Source of the DNA: Hybos culiciformis
Taxonomy: Eukaryota; Arthropoda; Insecta; Diptera; Hybotidae
DNA length: 64,000 bases
Direction of reading: 5' to 3'
Assembly (NCBI GenBank): GCA_964007475.1
Contig: CAXFZM010000195.1
Coordinates: 32,001 to 96,000 of the forward strand
In this document: positions 26,501-41,051 of the stretch, in pieces
Numbering within the stretch: the first letter of the stretch is position 1
How the letters are laid out: the number at the start of each line of letters is the position of its first letter
The notes under the pieces: model-generated
Database searches by the model: none
What the model was told of the DNA's origin: nothing
What the model saw: the letters and a program-made list of their open reading frames with translations, nothing else
Made by a program: the position numbers and the translations under genes

Positions 26501-29500
26501 ATAAACGATAAGGTGAGCAAACCCCTTAACTTTAACACATAAAATGTTGACTTTGGGCTGGTTTTTTGTTCATTACTCCGGCTCCAGACCTCGGAGAACC
26601 TCCGTTTTTGGCTTAAATTAAAGGTCTAGAAATTACGCTTCTTTCTGTGCAATTTTTATGAAAATCAGTTTTCTAGATCCGGAGAAATAAACGATAAGGT
26701 GAGCAAACCCCCTAACTGTAACACATAAAATGTAGACTTTGGGCTGGTTTTTTGTTCATTACTCCGGCTCTAGACCTCGGAGAACCTCCGTTTTTGTCTT
26801 AAATTAAAGGTCTAGAAATTACGCTTCTTTCTGTGCAATTTTTATGAAAATCGGTTTTCTAGATCCGGAGAAATAAACGATAAGGTGAGCAAACCCCCTA
26901 ACTTTAACACATAAAATGTTGACTTTGGGCTGGTTTTTTGTTCATTACTCCGGCTCCAGACCTCGGAGAACCTCCGTTTTTGGCTTAAATTAAAGGTCTA
27001 GAAATTACGCTTCTTTCTGTGCAATTTTTATGAAAATCGGTTTTCTAGATCCGGAGAAATAAACGATAAGGTGAGCAAACCCCCTAACTTTAACACATAA
27101 AATGTTGACTTTGGGCTGGTTTTTTGTTCATTACTCCGGCTCCAGACCTCGGAGAACCTCCGTTTTTGGCTTAAATTAAAGGTCTAGAAATTACGCTTCT
27201 TTCTGTGTAATTTTTATGAAAATCGGTTTTCTAGATCCGGAGAAATAAACGATAAGGTGAGCAAACCCCCTAACTTTAACACATAAAATGTTGACTTTGG
27301 GCTGGTTTTTTGTTCATTACTCCGGCTCCAGACTTCGGCGGACCTCCGTTTTTGGCTTCAATTAAAGGTCTAGAAATTACGCTTCTTTCTGTGCAATTTT
27401 TATGAAAATCGGTTTTCTAGATCCGGAGAAGTAAACGATAAGGTGAGCAAACCCCTTAACTTTAACACATAAAATGTTGACTTTGGGCTGGTTTTTTGTT
27501 CATTACTCCGGCTCTAGACCTCGGAGAACCTCCGTTTTTGGCTTAAATTAAAGGTCTAGAAATTACGCTTCTTTCTGTGCAATTTTTATGAAAATCGGTT
27601 TTCTAGATCCGGAGAAATAAACGATAAGGTGAGCAAACCCCCTAACTTTAACACATAAAATGTTGACTTTGGGCTGGTTTTTTGTTCATTACTCCGGCTC
27701 CAGACTTCGGCGGACCTCCGTTTTTGGCTTAAATTAAAGGTCTAGAAATTACGCTTCTTTCTGTGCAATTTTTATGAAAATCGGTTTTCTAGATCCGGAG
27801 AAGTAAACGATAAGGTGAGCAAACCCCTTAACTTTAACACATAAAATGTTGACTTTGGGCTGGTTTTTTGTTCATTACTCCGGCTCTAGACCTCGGAGAA
27901 CCTCCGTTTTTGGCTTAAATTAAAGGTCTAGAAATTACGCTTCTTTCTGTGCAATTTTTATGAAAATCGGTTTTCTAGATCCGGAGAAATAAACGATAAG
28001 GTGAGCAAACCCCCTAACTTTAACACATAAAATGTTGACTTTGGGCTGGTTTTTTGTTCATTACTCCGGCTCCAGACCTCGGAGAACCTCCGTTTTTGGC
28101 TTAAATTAAAGGTCTAGAAATTACGCTTCTTTCTGTGCAATTTTTATGAAAATCAGTTTTCTAGATCCGGAGAAATAAACGATAAGGTGAGCAAACCCCC
28201 TAACTTTAACACATAAAATGTTGACTTTGGGCTGGTTTTTTGTTCATTACTCCGGCTCCAGACTTCGGCGGACCTCCGTTTTTGGCTTAAATGAAAGGTC
28301 TAGAAATTACGCTTCTTTCTATGCAATTTTAATGAAAATCGTTTTTCTAGATCCGGAGAAATAAACGATAAGGTGAGCAAACCCCCTAACTTTAACACAT
28401 AAAATGTTGACTTTGGACTGGTTTTTTGTTCATTACTCCGGCTCCAGACCTCGGAGAACCTCCGTTTTTGGCTTAAATTAAAGGTCTAGAAATTACGCTT
28501 CTTTCTGTGCAATTTTTATGAAAATCAGTTTTCTAGATCCGGAGAAATAAACGATAAGGTGAGCAAACCCCCTAACTTCACCACATAAAATGTTGACTTT
28601 GGGCTGGTTTTTTGTTCATTACTCCGGCTCCAGACTTCGGCGGACCTCCGTTTTTGGCTTAAATGAAAGGTCTAGAAATTACGCTTCTTTCTATGCAATT
28701 TTAATGAAAATCGGTTTTCTAGATCCGGAGAAATAAACGATAAGGTGAGCAAACCCTCTAACTTTAACACATAAAATGTTGACTTTGGGCTGGTTTTTTG
28801 TTCATTACTCGGGCTCCAGACCTCGGAGAACCTCCGTTTTTGGCTTAAATTAAAGGTCTACAAATTACGCTTCTTTCTGTGCAATTTTTATGAAAATCGG
28901 TTTTCTAGATCCGGAGAAATAAACGATAAGGTGAGCAAACCCCCTAACTTTAACACATAAAATGTTGACTTTGGGCTGGTTTTTTGTTCATTACTCCGGC
29001 TCCAGACTTCGGCGGACCTCCGTTTTTGGCTTAAATTAAAGGTATAGAAATTACGCTTCTTTCTGTGCAATTTTTATGAAAATCGGTTTTCTAGATCCGG
29101 AGAAATAAACGATAAGGTGAGCAAACCCCCTAACTTTAACACATAAAATGTTGACTTTGGGCTGGTTTTTTGTTCATTACTCCGGCTCCAGACTTCGGCG
29201 GACCTCCGTTTTTGGCTTAAATTAAAGGTCTAGAAATTACGCTTCTTTCTGTGCAATTTTTATGAAAATCGGTTTTCTAGATCCGGAGAAATAAACGATA
29301 AGGTGAGCAAACCCCCTAACTGTAACACATAAAATGTTGACTTTGGGCTGGTATTTTGTTCATTACTCCGGCTCTAGACCTCGGAGAACCTCCGTTTTTG
29401 TCTTAAATTAAAGGTCTAGAAATTACGCTTCTTTCTGTGCAATTTTTATGAAAATCGGTTTTCTAGATCCGGAGAAATAAACGATAAGGTGAGCAAACCC

Positions 29501-30520
29501 CCTAACTTTAACACATAAAATGTTGACTTTGGGCTGGTTTTTTGTTCATTACTCCGGCTCCAGACCTCGGAGAACCTCCGTTTTTGGCTTAAATTAAAGG
29601 TCTAGAAATTACGCTTCTTTCTGTGCAATTTTTATGAAAATCGGTTTTCTAGATCCGGAGAAATAAACGATAAGGTGAGCAAACCCCCTAACTTTAACAC
29701 ATAAAATGTTGACTTTGGGCTGGTTTTTTGTTCATTACTCCGGCTCCAGACCTCGGAGAACCTCCGTTTTTGGCTTAAATTAAAGGTCTAGAAATTACGC
29801 TTCTTTCTGTGTAATTTTTATGTAAATCGGTTTTCTAGATCCGGAGAAATAAACGATAAGGTGAGCAAACCCCCTAACTTTAACACATAAAATGTTGACT
29901 TTGGGTTGGTTTTTTGTTCATTACTCCGGTTCCAGACTTCGGCGGACCTCCGTTTTTGGCTTAAATTAAAGGTCTAGAAATTACGCTTCTTTCTATGCAA
30001 TTTTTATGAAAATCGGTTTTCTAGATCCGGAGAAATAAACGATAAGGTGAGCAAACCCCCTAACTTTAACACATAACATGTTGACTTTGGGCTGGTTTTT
30101 TGTTCATTACTCGGGCTCCAGACCTCGGAGAACCTCCGTTTTTGGCTTAAATTAAAGGTCTAGAAATTACGCTTCTTTCTGTGCAATTTTTATGAAAATC
30201 GGTTTTCTAGATCCGGAGAAGTAAACGATAAGGTGAGCAAACCCCTTAACTTTAACACATAAAATGTTGACTTTGGGCTGGTTTTTTGTTCATTACTCCG
30301 GCTCTAGACCTCGGAGAACCTCCGTTTTTGGCTTAAATTAAAGGTCTAGAAATTACGCTTCTTTCTGTGCAATTTTTATGAAAATCGGTTTTCTAGATCC
30401 GGAGAAATAAACGATAAGGTGAGCAAACCCCCTAACTTTAACACATAAAATGTTGACTTTGGGCTGGTTTTTTGTTCATTACTCCGGCTCCAGACTTCGG
30501 CGGACCTCCGTTTTTGGCTT
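23560..30520. repeat. 6.9-kb satellite duplication, copy A (39-monomer period)
   Basis: The order of variants repeats with an offset of about 7,253 bp (39 monomers, one carrying a 1-bp deletion). Shared markers include AAAATATTGACT (24,686 and 31,939), AAAATGTAGACT (26,730 and 33,983), AACTTCACCACAT (28,576 and 35,829), AAAGGTATAG (29,040 and 36,293), CCGGTTCCAG (29,928 and 37,181) and CATAACATG (30,073 and 37,326). Because the block length nearly equals the offset, the two copies are almost in direct tandem. A third partial copy lies at about 12,190-18,580. Confidence 0.85.
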
Positions 30521-30809
30521 AAATTAAAGGTCTAGGAATTACGCTTCTTTCTGTGCAATTTTTATGAAAATCGGTTTTCTAGATCCGGAGAAATAAACGA
30601 TAAGGTGAGCAAACCCCCTAACTGTAACACATAAAATGTTGACTTTGGGCTGGTTTTTTGTTCATTACTCCGGCTCTAGACCTCGGAGAACCTCCGTTTT
30701 TGTCTTAAATTAAAGGTCTAGAAATTACGCTTCTTTCTGTGCAATTTTTATGAAAATCGGTTTTCTAGATCCGGAGAAATAAACGATAAGGTGAACAAAC
30801 CCCCTAACT

Positions 30810-33800
30810 TTAACACATAAAATGTTGACTTTGGGCTGGTTTTTGTTCATTACTCCGGCTCCAGACCTCGGAGAACCTCCGTTTTTGGCTTAAATTAAAG
30901 GTCTAGAAATTACGCTTCTTTCTGTGCAATTTTTATGAAAATCGGTTTTCTAGATCCGGAGAAATAAACGATAAGGTGAGCAAACCCCCTAACTTTAACA
31001 CATAAAATGTTGACTTTGGGCTGGTTTTTTGTTCATTACTCCGGCTCCAGACCTCGGAGAACCTCCGTTTTTGGCTTAAATTAAAGGTCTAGAAATTACG
31101 CTTCTTTCTGTGTAATTTTTATGTAAATCGGTTTTCTAGATCCGGAGAAATAAACGATAAGGTGAGCAAACCCCCTAACTTTAACACATAAAATGTTGAC
31201 TTTGGGTTGGTTTTTTGTTCATTACTCCGGCTCCAGACTTCGGCGGACCTCCGTTTTTGGCTTAAATTAAAGGTCTAGAAATTACGCTTCTTTCTGTGCA
31301 ATTTTTATGAAAATCGGTTTTCTAGATCCGGAGAAATAAACGATAAGGTGAGCAAACCCCCTAACTTTAACACATAAAATGTTGACTTTGGGCTGGTTTT
31401 TTGTTCATTACTCCGGCTCCAGACCTCGGAGAACCTCCGTTTTTGGCTTAAATTAAAGGTCTAGAAATTACGCTTCTTTCTGTGCAATTTTTATGAAAAT
31501 CGGTTTTCTAGATCCGGAGAAATAAACGATAAGGTGAGCAAACCCCCTAACTTTAACACATAAAATGTTGACTTTGGGCTGGTTTTTTGTTCATTACTCG
31601 GGCTCCAGACCTCGGAGAACCTTCGTTTTTGGCTTAAATTAAAGGTCTAGAAATTACGCTTCTTTCTGTGCAATTTTTATGAAAATCGGTTTTCTAGATC
31701 CGGAGAAATAAACGATAAGGTGAGCAAACCCCCTAACTTTAACACATAAAATGTTGACTTTGGGCTGGTTTTTTGTTCATTACTCCGGCTCCAGACCTCG
31801 GAGAACCTCCGTTTTTGGCTTAAATTAAAGGTCTAGAAATTACGCTTCTTTCTGTGCAATTTTTATGAAAATCAGTTTTCTAGATCCGGAGAAATAAACG
31901 ATAAGGTGAGCAAACCCCCTAACTTTAACACATAAAATATTGACTTTGGGCTGGTTTTTTGTTCATTACTCCGGCTCCAGACTTCGGCGGACCTCCGTTT
32001 TTGGCTTAAATGAAAGGTCTAGAAATTACGCTTCTTTCTATGCAATTTTAATGAAAATCGGTTTTCTAGATCCGAAGAAATAAACGATAAGGTGAGCAAA
32101 CCCCCTAACTTTAACACATAAAATGTTGACTTTGGACTGGTTTTTTGTTCATTACTCCGGCTCCAGACTTCGGCGGACCTCCTTTTTTGGCTTAAACTAA
32201 AGGTCTAGAAATTACGCTTCTTTCTGTGCAATTTTTATGAAAATCGGTTTTCTAGATCCGGAGAAGTAAACGATAAGGTGAGCAAACCCCTTAACTTTAA
32301 CACATAAAATGTTGACTTTGGGCTGGTTTTTTGTTCATTACTCCGGCTCCAGACTTCGGCGGACCTCCTTTTTTGGCTTAAACTAAAGGTCTAGAAATTA
32401 CGCTTCTTTCTGTGCAATTTTTATGAAAATCGGTTTTCTAGATCCGGAGAAGTAAACGATAAGGTGAGCAAACCCCTTAACTTTAACACATAAAATGTTG
32501 ACTTTGGGCTGGTTTTTTGTTCATTACTCCGGCTCCAGACCTCGGAGAACCTCCGTTTTTGGCTTAAATTAAAGGTCTAGAAATTACGCTTCTTTCTGTG
32601 CAATTTTTATGAAAATCGGTTTTCTAGATCCGGAGAAATAAACGATAAGGTGAGCAAACCCCCTAACTTTAACACATAAAATGTTGACTTTGGGCTGGTT
32701 TTTTGTTCATTACTCCGGCTCCAGACTTCGGCGGACCTCCTTTTTTGGCTTAAACTAAAGGTCTAGAAATTACGCTTCTTTCTGTGCAATTTTTATGAAA
32801 ATCGGTTTTCTAGATCCGGAGAAGTAAACGATAAGGTGAGCAAACCCCTTAACTTTAACACATAAAATGTTGACTTTGGGCTGGTTTTTTGTTCATTACT
32901 CCGGCTCCAGACCTCGGAGAACCTCCGTTTTTGGCTTAAATTAAAGGTCTAGAAATTACGCTTCTTTCTGTGCAATTTTTATGAAAATCAGTTTTCTAGA
33001 TCCGGAGAAATAAACGATAAGGTGAGCAAACCCCCTAACTTTAACACATAAAATGTTGACTTTGGGCTGGTTTTTTGTTCATTACTCCGGCTCCAGACTT
33101 CGGCGGACCTCCGTTTTTGGCTTAAATGAAAGGTCTAGAAATTACGCTTCTTTCTATGCAATTTTAATGAAAATCGGTTTTCTAGATCCGGAGAAATAAA
33201 CGATAAGGTGAGCAAACCCCCTAACTTTAACACATAAAATGTTGACTTTGGGCTGGTTTTTTGTTCATTACTCGGGCTCCAGACCTCGGAGAACCTCCGT
33301 TTTTGGCTTAAATTAAAGGTCTACAAATTACGCTTCTTTCTGTGCAATTTTTATGAAAATCGGTTTTCTAGATCCGGAGAAATAAACGATAAGGTGAGCA
33401 AACCCCCTAACTGTAACACATAAAATGTTGACTTTGGGCTGGTTTTTTGTTCATTACTCCGGCTCTAGACCTCGGAGAACCTCCGTTTTTGTCTTAAATT
33501 AAAGGTCTAGAAATTACGCTTCTTTCTATGCAATTTTAATGAAAATCGGTTTTCTAGATCCGGAGAAATAAACGATAAGGTGAGCAAACCCCCTAACTTT
33601 AACACATAAAATGTTGACTTTGGGCTGGTTTTTTGTTCATTACTCGGGCTCCAGACCTCGGAGAACCTCCGTTTTTGGCTTAAATTAAAGGTCTACAAAT
33701 TACGCTTCTTTCTATGCAATTTTTATGAAAATCGGTTTTCTAGATCCGGAGAAATAAACGATAAGGTGAGCAAACCCCTTAACTTTAACACATAAAATGT

Positions 33801-36800
33801 TGACTTTGGGCTGGTTTTTTGTTCATTACTCCGGCTCCAGACCTCGGAGAACCTCCGTTTTTGGCTTAAATTAAAGGTCTAGAAATTACGCTTCTTTCTG
33901 TGCAATTTTTATGAAAATCAGTTTTCTAGATCCGGAGAAATAAACGATAAGGTGAGCAAACCCCCTAACTGTAACACATAAAATGTAGACTTTGGGCTGG
34001 TTTTTTGTTCATTACTCCGGCTCTAGACCTCGGAGAACCTCCGTTTTTGTCTTAAATTAAAGGTCTAGAAATTACGCTTCTTTCTGTGCAATTTTTATGA
34101 AAATCGGTTTTCTAGATCCGGAGAAATAAACGATAAGGTGAGCAAACCCCCTAACTTTAACACATAAAATGTTGACTTTGGGCTGGTTTTTTGTTCATTA
34201 CTCCGGCTCCAGACCTCGGAGAACCTCCGTTTTTGGCTTAAATTAAAGGTCTAGAAATTACGCTTCTTTCTGTGCAATTTTTATGAAAATCGGTTTTCTA
34301 GATCCGGAGAAATAAACGATAAGGTGAGCAAACCCCCTAACTTTAACACATAAAATGTTGACTTTGGGCTGGTTTTTTGTTCATTACTCCGGCTCCAGAC
34401 CTCGGAGAACCTCCGTTTTTGGCTTAAATTAAAGGTCTAGAAATTACGCTTCTTTCTGTGTAATTTTTATGAAAATCGGTTTTCTAGATCCGGAGAAATA
34501 AACGATAAGGTGAGCAAACCCCCTAACTTTAACACATAAAATGTTGACTTTGGGCTGGTTTTTTGTTCATTACTCCGGCTCCAGACTTCGGCGGACCTCC
34601 GTTTTTGGCTTCAATTAAAGGTCTAGAAATTACGCTTCTTTCTGTGCAATTTTTATGAAAATCGGTTTTCTAGATCCGGAGAAGTAAACGATAAGGTGAG
34701 CAAACCCCTTAACTTTAACACATAAAATGTTGACTTTGGGCTGGTTTTTTGTTCATTACTCCGGCTCTAGACCTCGGAGAACCTCCGTTTTTGGCTTAAA
34801 TTAAAGGTCTAGAAATTACGCTTCTTTCTGTGCAATTTTTATGAAAATCGGTTTTCTAGATCCGGAGAAATAAACGATAAGGTGAGCAAACCCCCTAACT
34901 TTAACACATAAAATGTTGACTTTGGGCTGGTTTTTTGTTCATTACTCCGGCTCCAGACTTCGGCGGACCTCCGTTTTTGGCTTAAATTAAAGGTCTAGAA
35001 ATTACGCTTCTTTCTGTGCAATTTTTATGAAAATCGGTTTTCTAGATCCGGAGAAGTAAACGATAAGGTGAGCAAACCCCTTAACTTTAACACATAAAAT
35101 GTTGACTTTGGGCTGGTTTTTTGTTCATTACTCCGGCTCTAGACCTCGGAGAACCTCCGTTTTTGGCTTAAATTAAAGGTCTAGAAATTACGCTTCTTTC
35201 TGTGCAATTTTTATGAAAATCGGTTTTCTAGATCCGGAGAAATAAACGATAAGGTGAGCAAACCCCCTAACTTTAACACATAAAATGTTGACTTTGGGCT
35301 GGTTTTTTGTTCATTACTCCGGCTCCAGACCTCGGAGAACCTCCGTTTTTGGCTTAAATTAAAGGTCTAGAAATTACGCTTCTTTCTGTGCAATTTTTAT
35401 GAAAATCAGTTTTCTAGATCCGGAGAAATAAACGATAAGGTGAGCAAACCCCCTAACTTTAACACATAAAATGTTGACTTTGGGCTGGTTTTTTGTTCAT
35501 TACTCCGGCTCCAGACTTCGGCGGACCTCCGTTTTTGGCTTAAATGAAAGGTCTAGAAATTACGCTTCTTTCTATGCAATTTTAATGAAAATCGTTTTTC
35601 TAGATCCGGAGAAATAAACGATAAGGTGAGCAAACCCCCTAACTTTAACACATAAAATGTTGACTTTGGACTGGTTTTTTGTTCATTACTCCGGCTCCAG
35701 ACCTCGGAGAACCTCCGTTTTTGGCTTAAATTAAAGGTCTAGAAATTACGCTTCTTTCTGTGCAATTTTTATGAAAATCAGTTTTCTAGATCCGGAGAAA
35801 TAAACGATAAGGTGAGCAAACCCCCTAACTTCACCACATAAAATGTTGACTTTGGGCTGGTTTTTTGTTCATTACTCCGGCTCCAGACTTCGGCGGACCT
35901 CCGTTTTTGGCTTAAATGAAAGGTCTAGAAATTACGCTTCTTTCTATGCAATTTTAATGAAAATCGGTTTTCTAGATCCGGAGAAATAAACGATAAGGTG
36001 AGCAAACCCTCTAACTTTAACACATAAAATGTTGACTTTGGGCTGGTTTTTTGTTCATTACTCGGGCTCCAGACCTCGGAGAACCTCCGTTTTTGGCTTA
36101 AATTAAAGGTCTACAAATTACGCTTCTTTCTGTGCAATTTTTATGAAAATCGGTTTTCTAGATCCGGAGAAATAAACGATAAGGTGAGCAAACCCCCTAA
36201 CTTTAACACATAAAATGTTGACTTTGGGCTGGTTTTTTGTTCATTACTCCGGCTCCAGACTTCGGCGGACCTCCGTTTTTGGCTTAAATTAAAGGTATAG
36301 AAATTACGCTTCTTTCTGTGCAATTTTTATGAAAATCGGTTTTCTAGATCCGGAGAAATAAACGATAAGGTGAGCAAACCCCCTAACTTTAACACATAAA
36401 ATGTTGACTTTGGGCTGGTTTTTTGTTCATTACTCCGGCTCCAGACTTCGGCGGACCTCCGTTTTTGGCTTAAATTAAAGGTCTAGAAATTACGCTTCTT
36501 TCTGTGCAATTTTTATGAAAATCGGGTTTCTAGATCCGGAGAAATAAACGATAAGGTGAGCAAACCCCCTAACTGTAACACATAAAATGTTGACTTTGGG
36601 CTGGTATTTTGTTCATTACTCCGGCTCTAGACCTCGGAGAACCTCCGTTTTTGTCTTAAATTAAAGGTCTAGAAATTACGCTTCTTTCTGTGCAATTTTT
36701 ATGAAAATCGGTTTTCTAGATCCGGAGAAATAAACGATAAGGTGAGCAAACCCCCTAACTTTAACACATAAAATGTTGACTTTGGGCTGGTTTTTTGTTC

Positions 36801-37775
36801 ATTACTCCGGCTCCAGACCTCGGAGAACCTCCGTTTTTGGCTTAAATTAAAGGTCTAGAAATTACGCTTCTTTCTGTGCAATTTTTATGAAAATCGGTTT
36901 TCTAGATCCGGAGAAATAAACGATAAGGTGAGCAAACCCCCTAACTTTAACACATAAAATGTTGACTTTGGGCTGGTTTTTTGTTCATTACTCCGGCTCC
37001 AGACCTCGGAGAACCTCCGTTTTTGGCTTAAATTAAAGGTCTAGAAATTACGCTTCTTTCTGTGTAATTTTTATGTAAATCGGTTTTCTAGATCCGGAGA
37101 AATAAACGATAAGGTGAGCAAACCCCCTAACTTTAACACATAAAATGTTGACTTTGGGTTGGTTTTTTGTTCATTACTCCGGTTCCAGACTTCGGCGGAC
37201 CTCCGTTTTTGGCTTAAATTAAAGGTCTAGAAATTACGCTTCTTTCTATGCAATTTTTATGAAAATCGGTTTTCTAGATCCGGAGAAATAAACGATAAGG
37301 TGAGCAAACCCCCTAACTTTAACACATAACATGTTGACTTTGGGCTGGTTTTTTGTTCATTACTCGGGCTCCAGACCTCGGAGAACCTCCGTTTTTGGCT
37401 TAAATTAAAGGTCTAGAAATTACGCTTCTTTCTGTGCAATTTTTATGAAAATCGGTTTTCTAGATCCGGAGAAGTAAACGATAAGGTGAGCAAACCCCTT
37501 AACTTTAACACATAAAATGTTGACTTTGGGCTGGTTTTTTGTTCATTACTCCGGCTCTAGACCTCGGAGAACCTCCGTTTTTGGCTTAAATTAAAGGTCT
37601 AGAAATTACGCTTCTTTCTGTGCAATTTTTATGAAAATCGGTTTTCTAGATCCGGAGAAATAAACGATAAGGTGAGCAAACCCCCTAACTTTAACACATA
37701 AAATGTTGACTTTGGGCTGGTTTTTTGTTCATTACTCCGGCTCCAGACTTCGGCGGACCTCCGTTTTTGGCTTAA
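30810..37775. repeat. 6.9-kb satellite duplication, copy B
   Basis: Second copy of the 39-monomer block. It diverges near 37,786-37,850, where this copy reads GAAGTAAAC and CCCCTTAAC and copy A continues with GAAATAAAC and ACTGTAAC. It shares its 5' part (from about 30,602) with about 12,190 onward at an offset of 18,412 bp. Confidence 0.85.
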
Positions 37776-40700
37776 ATTAAAGGTCTAGAAATTACGCTTC
37801 TTTCTGTGCAATTTTTATGAAAATCGGTTTTCTAGATCCGGAGAAGTAAACGATAAGGTGAGCAAACCCCTTAACTTTAACACATAAAATGTTGACTTTG
37901 GGCTGGTTTTTTGTTCATTACTCCGGCTCTAGACCTCGGAGAACCTCCGTTTTTGGCTTAAATTAAAGGTCTAGAAATTACGCTTCTTTCTGTGCAATTT
38001 TTATGAAAATCGGTTTTCTAGATCCGGAGAAATAAACGATAAGGTGAGCAAACCCCCTAACTTTAACACATAAAATGTTGACTTTGGGCTGGTTTTTTGT
38101 TCATTACTCCGGCTTCAGACCTCGGAGAACCTCCGTTTTTGGCTTAAATTAAAGGTCTAGAAATTACGCTTCTTTCGGTGCAATTTTTATGAAAATCAGT
38201 TTTCTAGATCCGGAGAAATAAACGATAAGGTGAGCAAACCCCCTAACTTTAACACATAAAATGTTGACTTTGGGCTGGTTTTTTGTTCATTACTCCGGCT
38301 CCAGACTTCGGCGGACCTCCGTTTTTGGCTTAAATGAAAGGTCTAGAAATTACGCTTCTTTCTATGCAATTTTTATGAAAATCGGTTTTCTAGATCCGGA
38401 GAAATAAACGATAAGGTGAGCAAACCCCCTAACTTTAACACATAAAATGTTGACTTTGGGCTGGTTTTTTGTTCATTACTCCGGCTCCAGACTTCGGCGG
38501 ACCTCCTTTTTTGGCTTAAACTAAAGGTCTAGAAATTACGCTTCTTTCTGTGCAATTTTTATGAAAATCGGTTTTCTAGATCCGGAGAAGTAAACGATAA
38601 GGTGAGCAAACCCCCTAACTTTAACACATAAAATGTTGACTTTGGGCTGGTTTTTTGTTCATTACTCCGGCTCTAGACCTCGGAGAACCTCCGTTTTTGG
38701 CTTAAATTAAAGGTCTAGAAATTACGCTTCTTTCTGTGCAATTTTTATGAAAATCGGTTTTCTAGATCCGGAGAAATAAACGATAAGGTGAGCAAACCCC
38801 CTAACTTTAACACATAAAATGTTGACTTTGGGCTGGTTTTTTGTTCATTACTCCGGCTCCAGACCTCGGAGAACCTCCGTTTTTGGCTTAAATTAAAGGT
38901 CTAGAAATTACGCTTCTTTCTGTGTAATTTTTATGTAAATCGGTTTTCTAGATCCGGAGAAATAAACGATAAGGTGAGCAAACCCCCTAACTTTAACACA
39001 TAAAATGTTGACTTTGGGCTGGTTTTTTGTTCATTACTCCGGCTCCAGACTTCGGCGGACCTCCGTTTTTGGCTTAAATTAAAGGTCTAGAAATTACGCT
39101 TCTTTCTGTGCAATTTTTATGAAAATCGGTTTTCTAGATCCGGAGAAATAAACGATAAGGTGAGCAAACCCCCTAACTTTAACACATAAAATGTTGACTT
39201 TGGGCTGGTTTTTTGTTCATTACTCCGGCTCCAGACCTCGGAGAACCTTCGTTTTTGGCTTAAATTAAAGGTCTAGAAATTACGCTTCTTTCTGTGCAAT
39301 TTTTATGAAAATCGGTTTTCTAGATCCGGAGAAATAAACGATAAGGTGAGCAAACCCCCTAACTTTAACACATAAAATGTTGACTTTGGGCTGGTTTTTT
39401 GTTCATTACTCCGGCTCCAGACCTCGGAGAACCTCCGTTTTTGGCTTAAATTAAAGCTCTAGAAATTACGCTTCTTTCTGTGCAATTTTTATGTAAATCG
39501 GTTTTCTAGATCCGGAGAAATAAACGATAAGGTGAGCAAACCCCCTAACTTTAACACATAAAATGTTGACTTTGGGCTGGTTTTTTGTTCATTACTCGGG
39601 CTCCAGACCTCGGAGAACCTCCGTTTTTGGCTTAAATTAAAGGTCTAGAAATTACGCTTCTTTCTGTGCAATTTTTATGAAAATCGGTTTTCTAGATCCG
39701 GAGAAATAAACGATAAGGTGAGCAAACCCCCTAACTTTAACACATAAAATGTTGACTTTGGGCTGGTTTTTTGTTCGTTACTCCGGCTCCAGACTTCGGC
39801 GGACCTCCGTTTTTGGCTTAAATTAAAGGTCTAGAAATTACGCTTCTTTCTGTGCAATTTTTATGAAAATCGGTTTTCTAGATCCGGAGAAATAAACGAT
39901 AAGGTGAGCAAACCCCCTAACTTTAACACATAAAATGTTGACTTTGGGCTGGTTTTTTGTTCATTACTCCGGCTCCAGACCTCGGACAACCTCCGTTTTT
40001 GGCTTAAATTAAAGGTCTAGAAATTACGCTTCTTTTTGTGCAATTTCTATGTAAATCGGTTTTCTAGATCCGGAGAAATAAACGATAAGGTGAGCAAACC
40101 CCCTAACTTTAACACATAAAATGTTGACTTTGGGCTGGTTTTTTGTTCATTACTCCGGCTCCAGACCTCGGAGAACCTCCGTTTTTGGCTTAAATTAAAG
40201 GTCTAGAAATTACGCTTCTTTCTGTGCAATTTTTATGAAAATCGGTTTTCTAGATCCGGAGAAATAAACGATAAGGTGAGCAAACCCCCTAACTTTAACA
40301 CATAAAATGTTGACTTTGGGCTGGTTTTTTGTTCATTACTCCGGCTCCAGAACTCGGAGAACCTCCGTTTTTGGCTTAAATTAAAGCTCTAGAAATTACG
40401 CTTCTTTCTGTGCAATTTTTATGTAAATCGGTTTTCTAGATCCGGAGAAATAAACGATAAGGTGAGCAAACCCCCTAACTTTAACACATAAAATGTTGAC
40501 TTTGGGCTGGTTTTTTGTTCGTTACTCCGGCTCCAGACTTCGGCGGACCTCCGTTTTTGGCTTAAATTAAAGGTCTAGAAATTACGCTTCTTTCTGTGCA
40601 ATTTTTATGAAAATCGGTTTTCTAGATCCGGAGAAATAAACGATAAGGTGAGCAAACCCCCTAACTTTAACACATAAAATGTTGACTTTGGGCTGGTTTT

Positions 40701-41051
40701 TTGTTCATTACTCCGGCTCCAGACCTCGGACAACCTCCGTTTTTGGCTTAAATTAAAGGTCTAGAAATTACGCTTCTTTCTGTGCAATTTCTATGTAAAT
40801 CGGTTTTCTAGATCCGGAGAAATAAACGATAAGGTGAGCAAACCCCCTAACTTTAACACATAAAATGTTGACTTTGGGCTGGTTTTTTGTTCATTACTCC
40901 GGCTCCAGACCTCGGAGAACCTCCGTTTTTGGCTTAAATTAAAGGTCTAGAAATTACGCTTCTTTCTGTGCAATTTTTATGAAAATCGGTTTTCTAGATC
41001 CGGAGAAATAAACGATAAGGTGAGCAAACCCCCTAACTTTAACACATAAGT

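Larger units (their letters stand above)
1..41049. repeat. 186-bp satellite DNA array, about 220 head-to-tail monomers
   Basis: A tandem array with a 186-bp period: the anchor CGGAGAACCTCCG or its variant CGGCGGACCTCCG recurs at 1, 187, 373 and onward. Nearly all copies differ by only a few substitutions, with rare 1-4-bp deletions such as a lost T in the GGTTTTTTGTTC run. Each monomer has an imperfect inverted repeat (GGTCTAGAAA ... TTTCTAGATCC, about 45 bp apart), and one subtype has a small dyad CGGAG-AAC-CTCCG. The array stops in mid-monomer at the left end of the Polinton, just after AACACATAA. The 186-bp length is a multiple of three, so minus-strand frames of about 60 codons appear where a variant removes a stop; I do not regard them as genes. 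Satellites of this size are typical of centromeric or pericentromeric heterochromatin, but that location is inferred. Confidence 0.98.

Noticed and set aside
1..41049. CRISPR-like array reading of the regular repeats
   Set aside because: There are no unique spacers; the whole 186-bp unit is conserved, which is satellite DNA.
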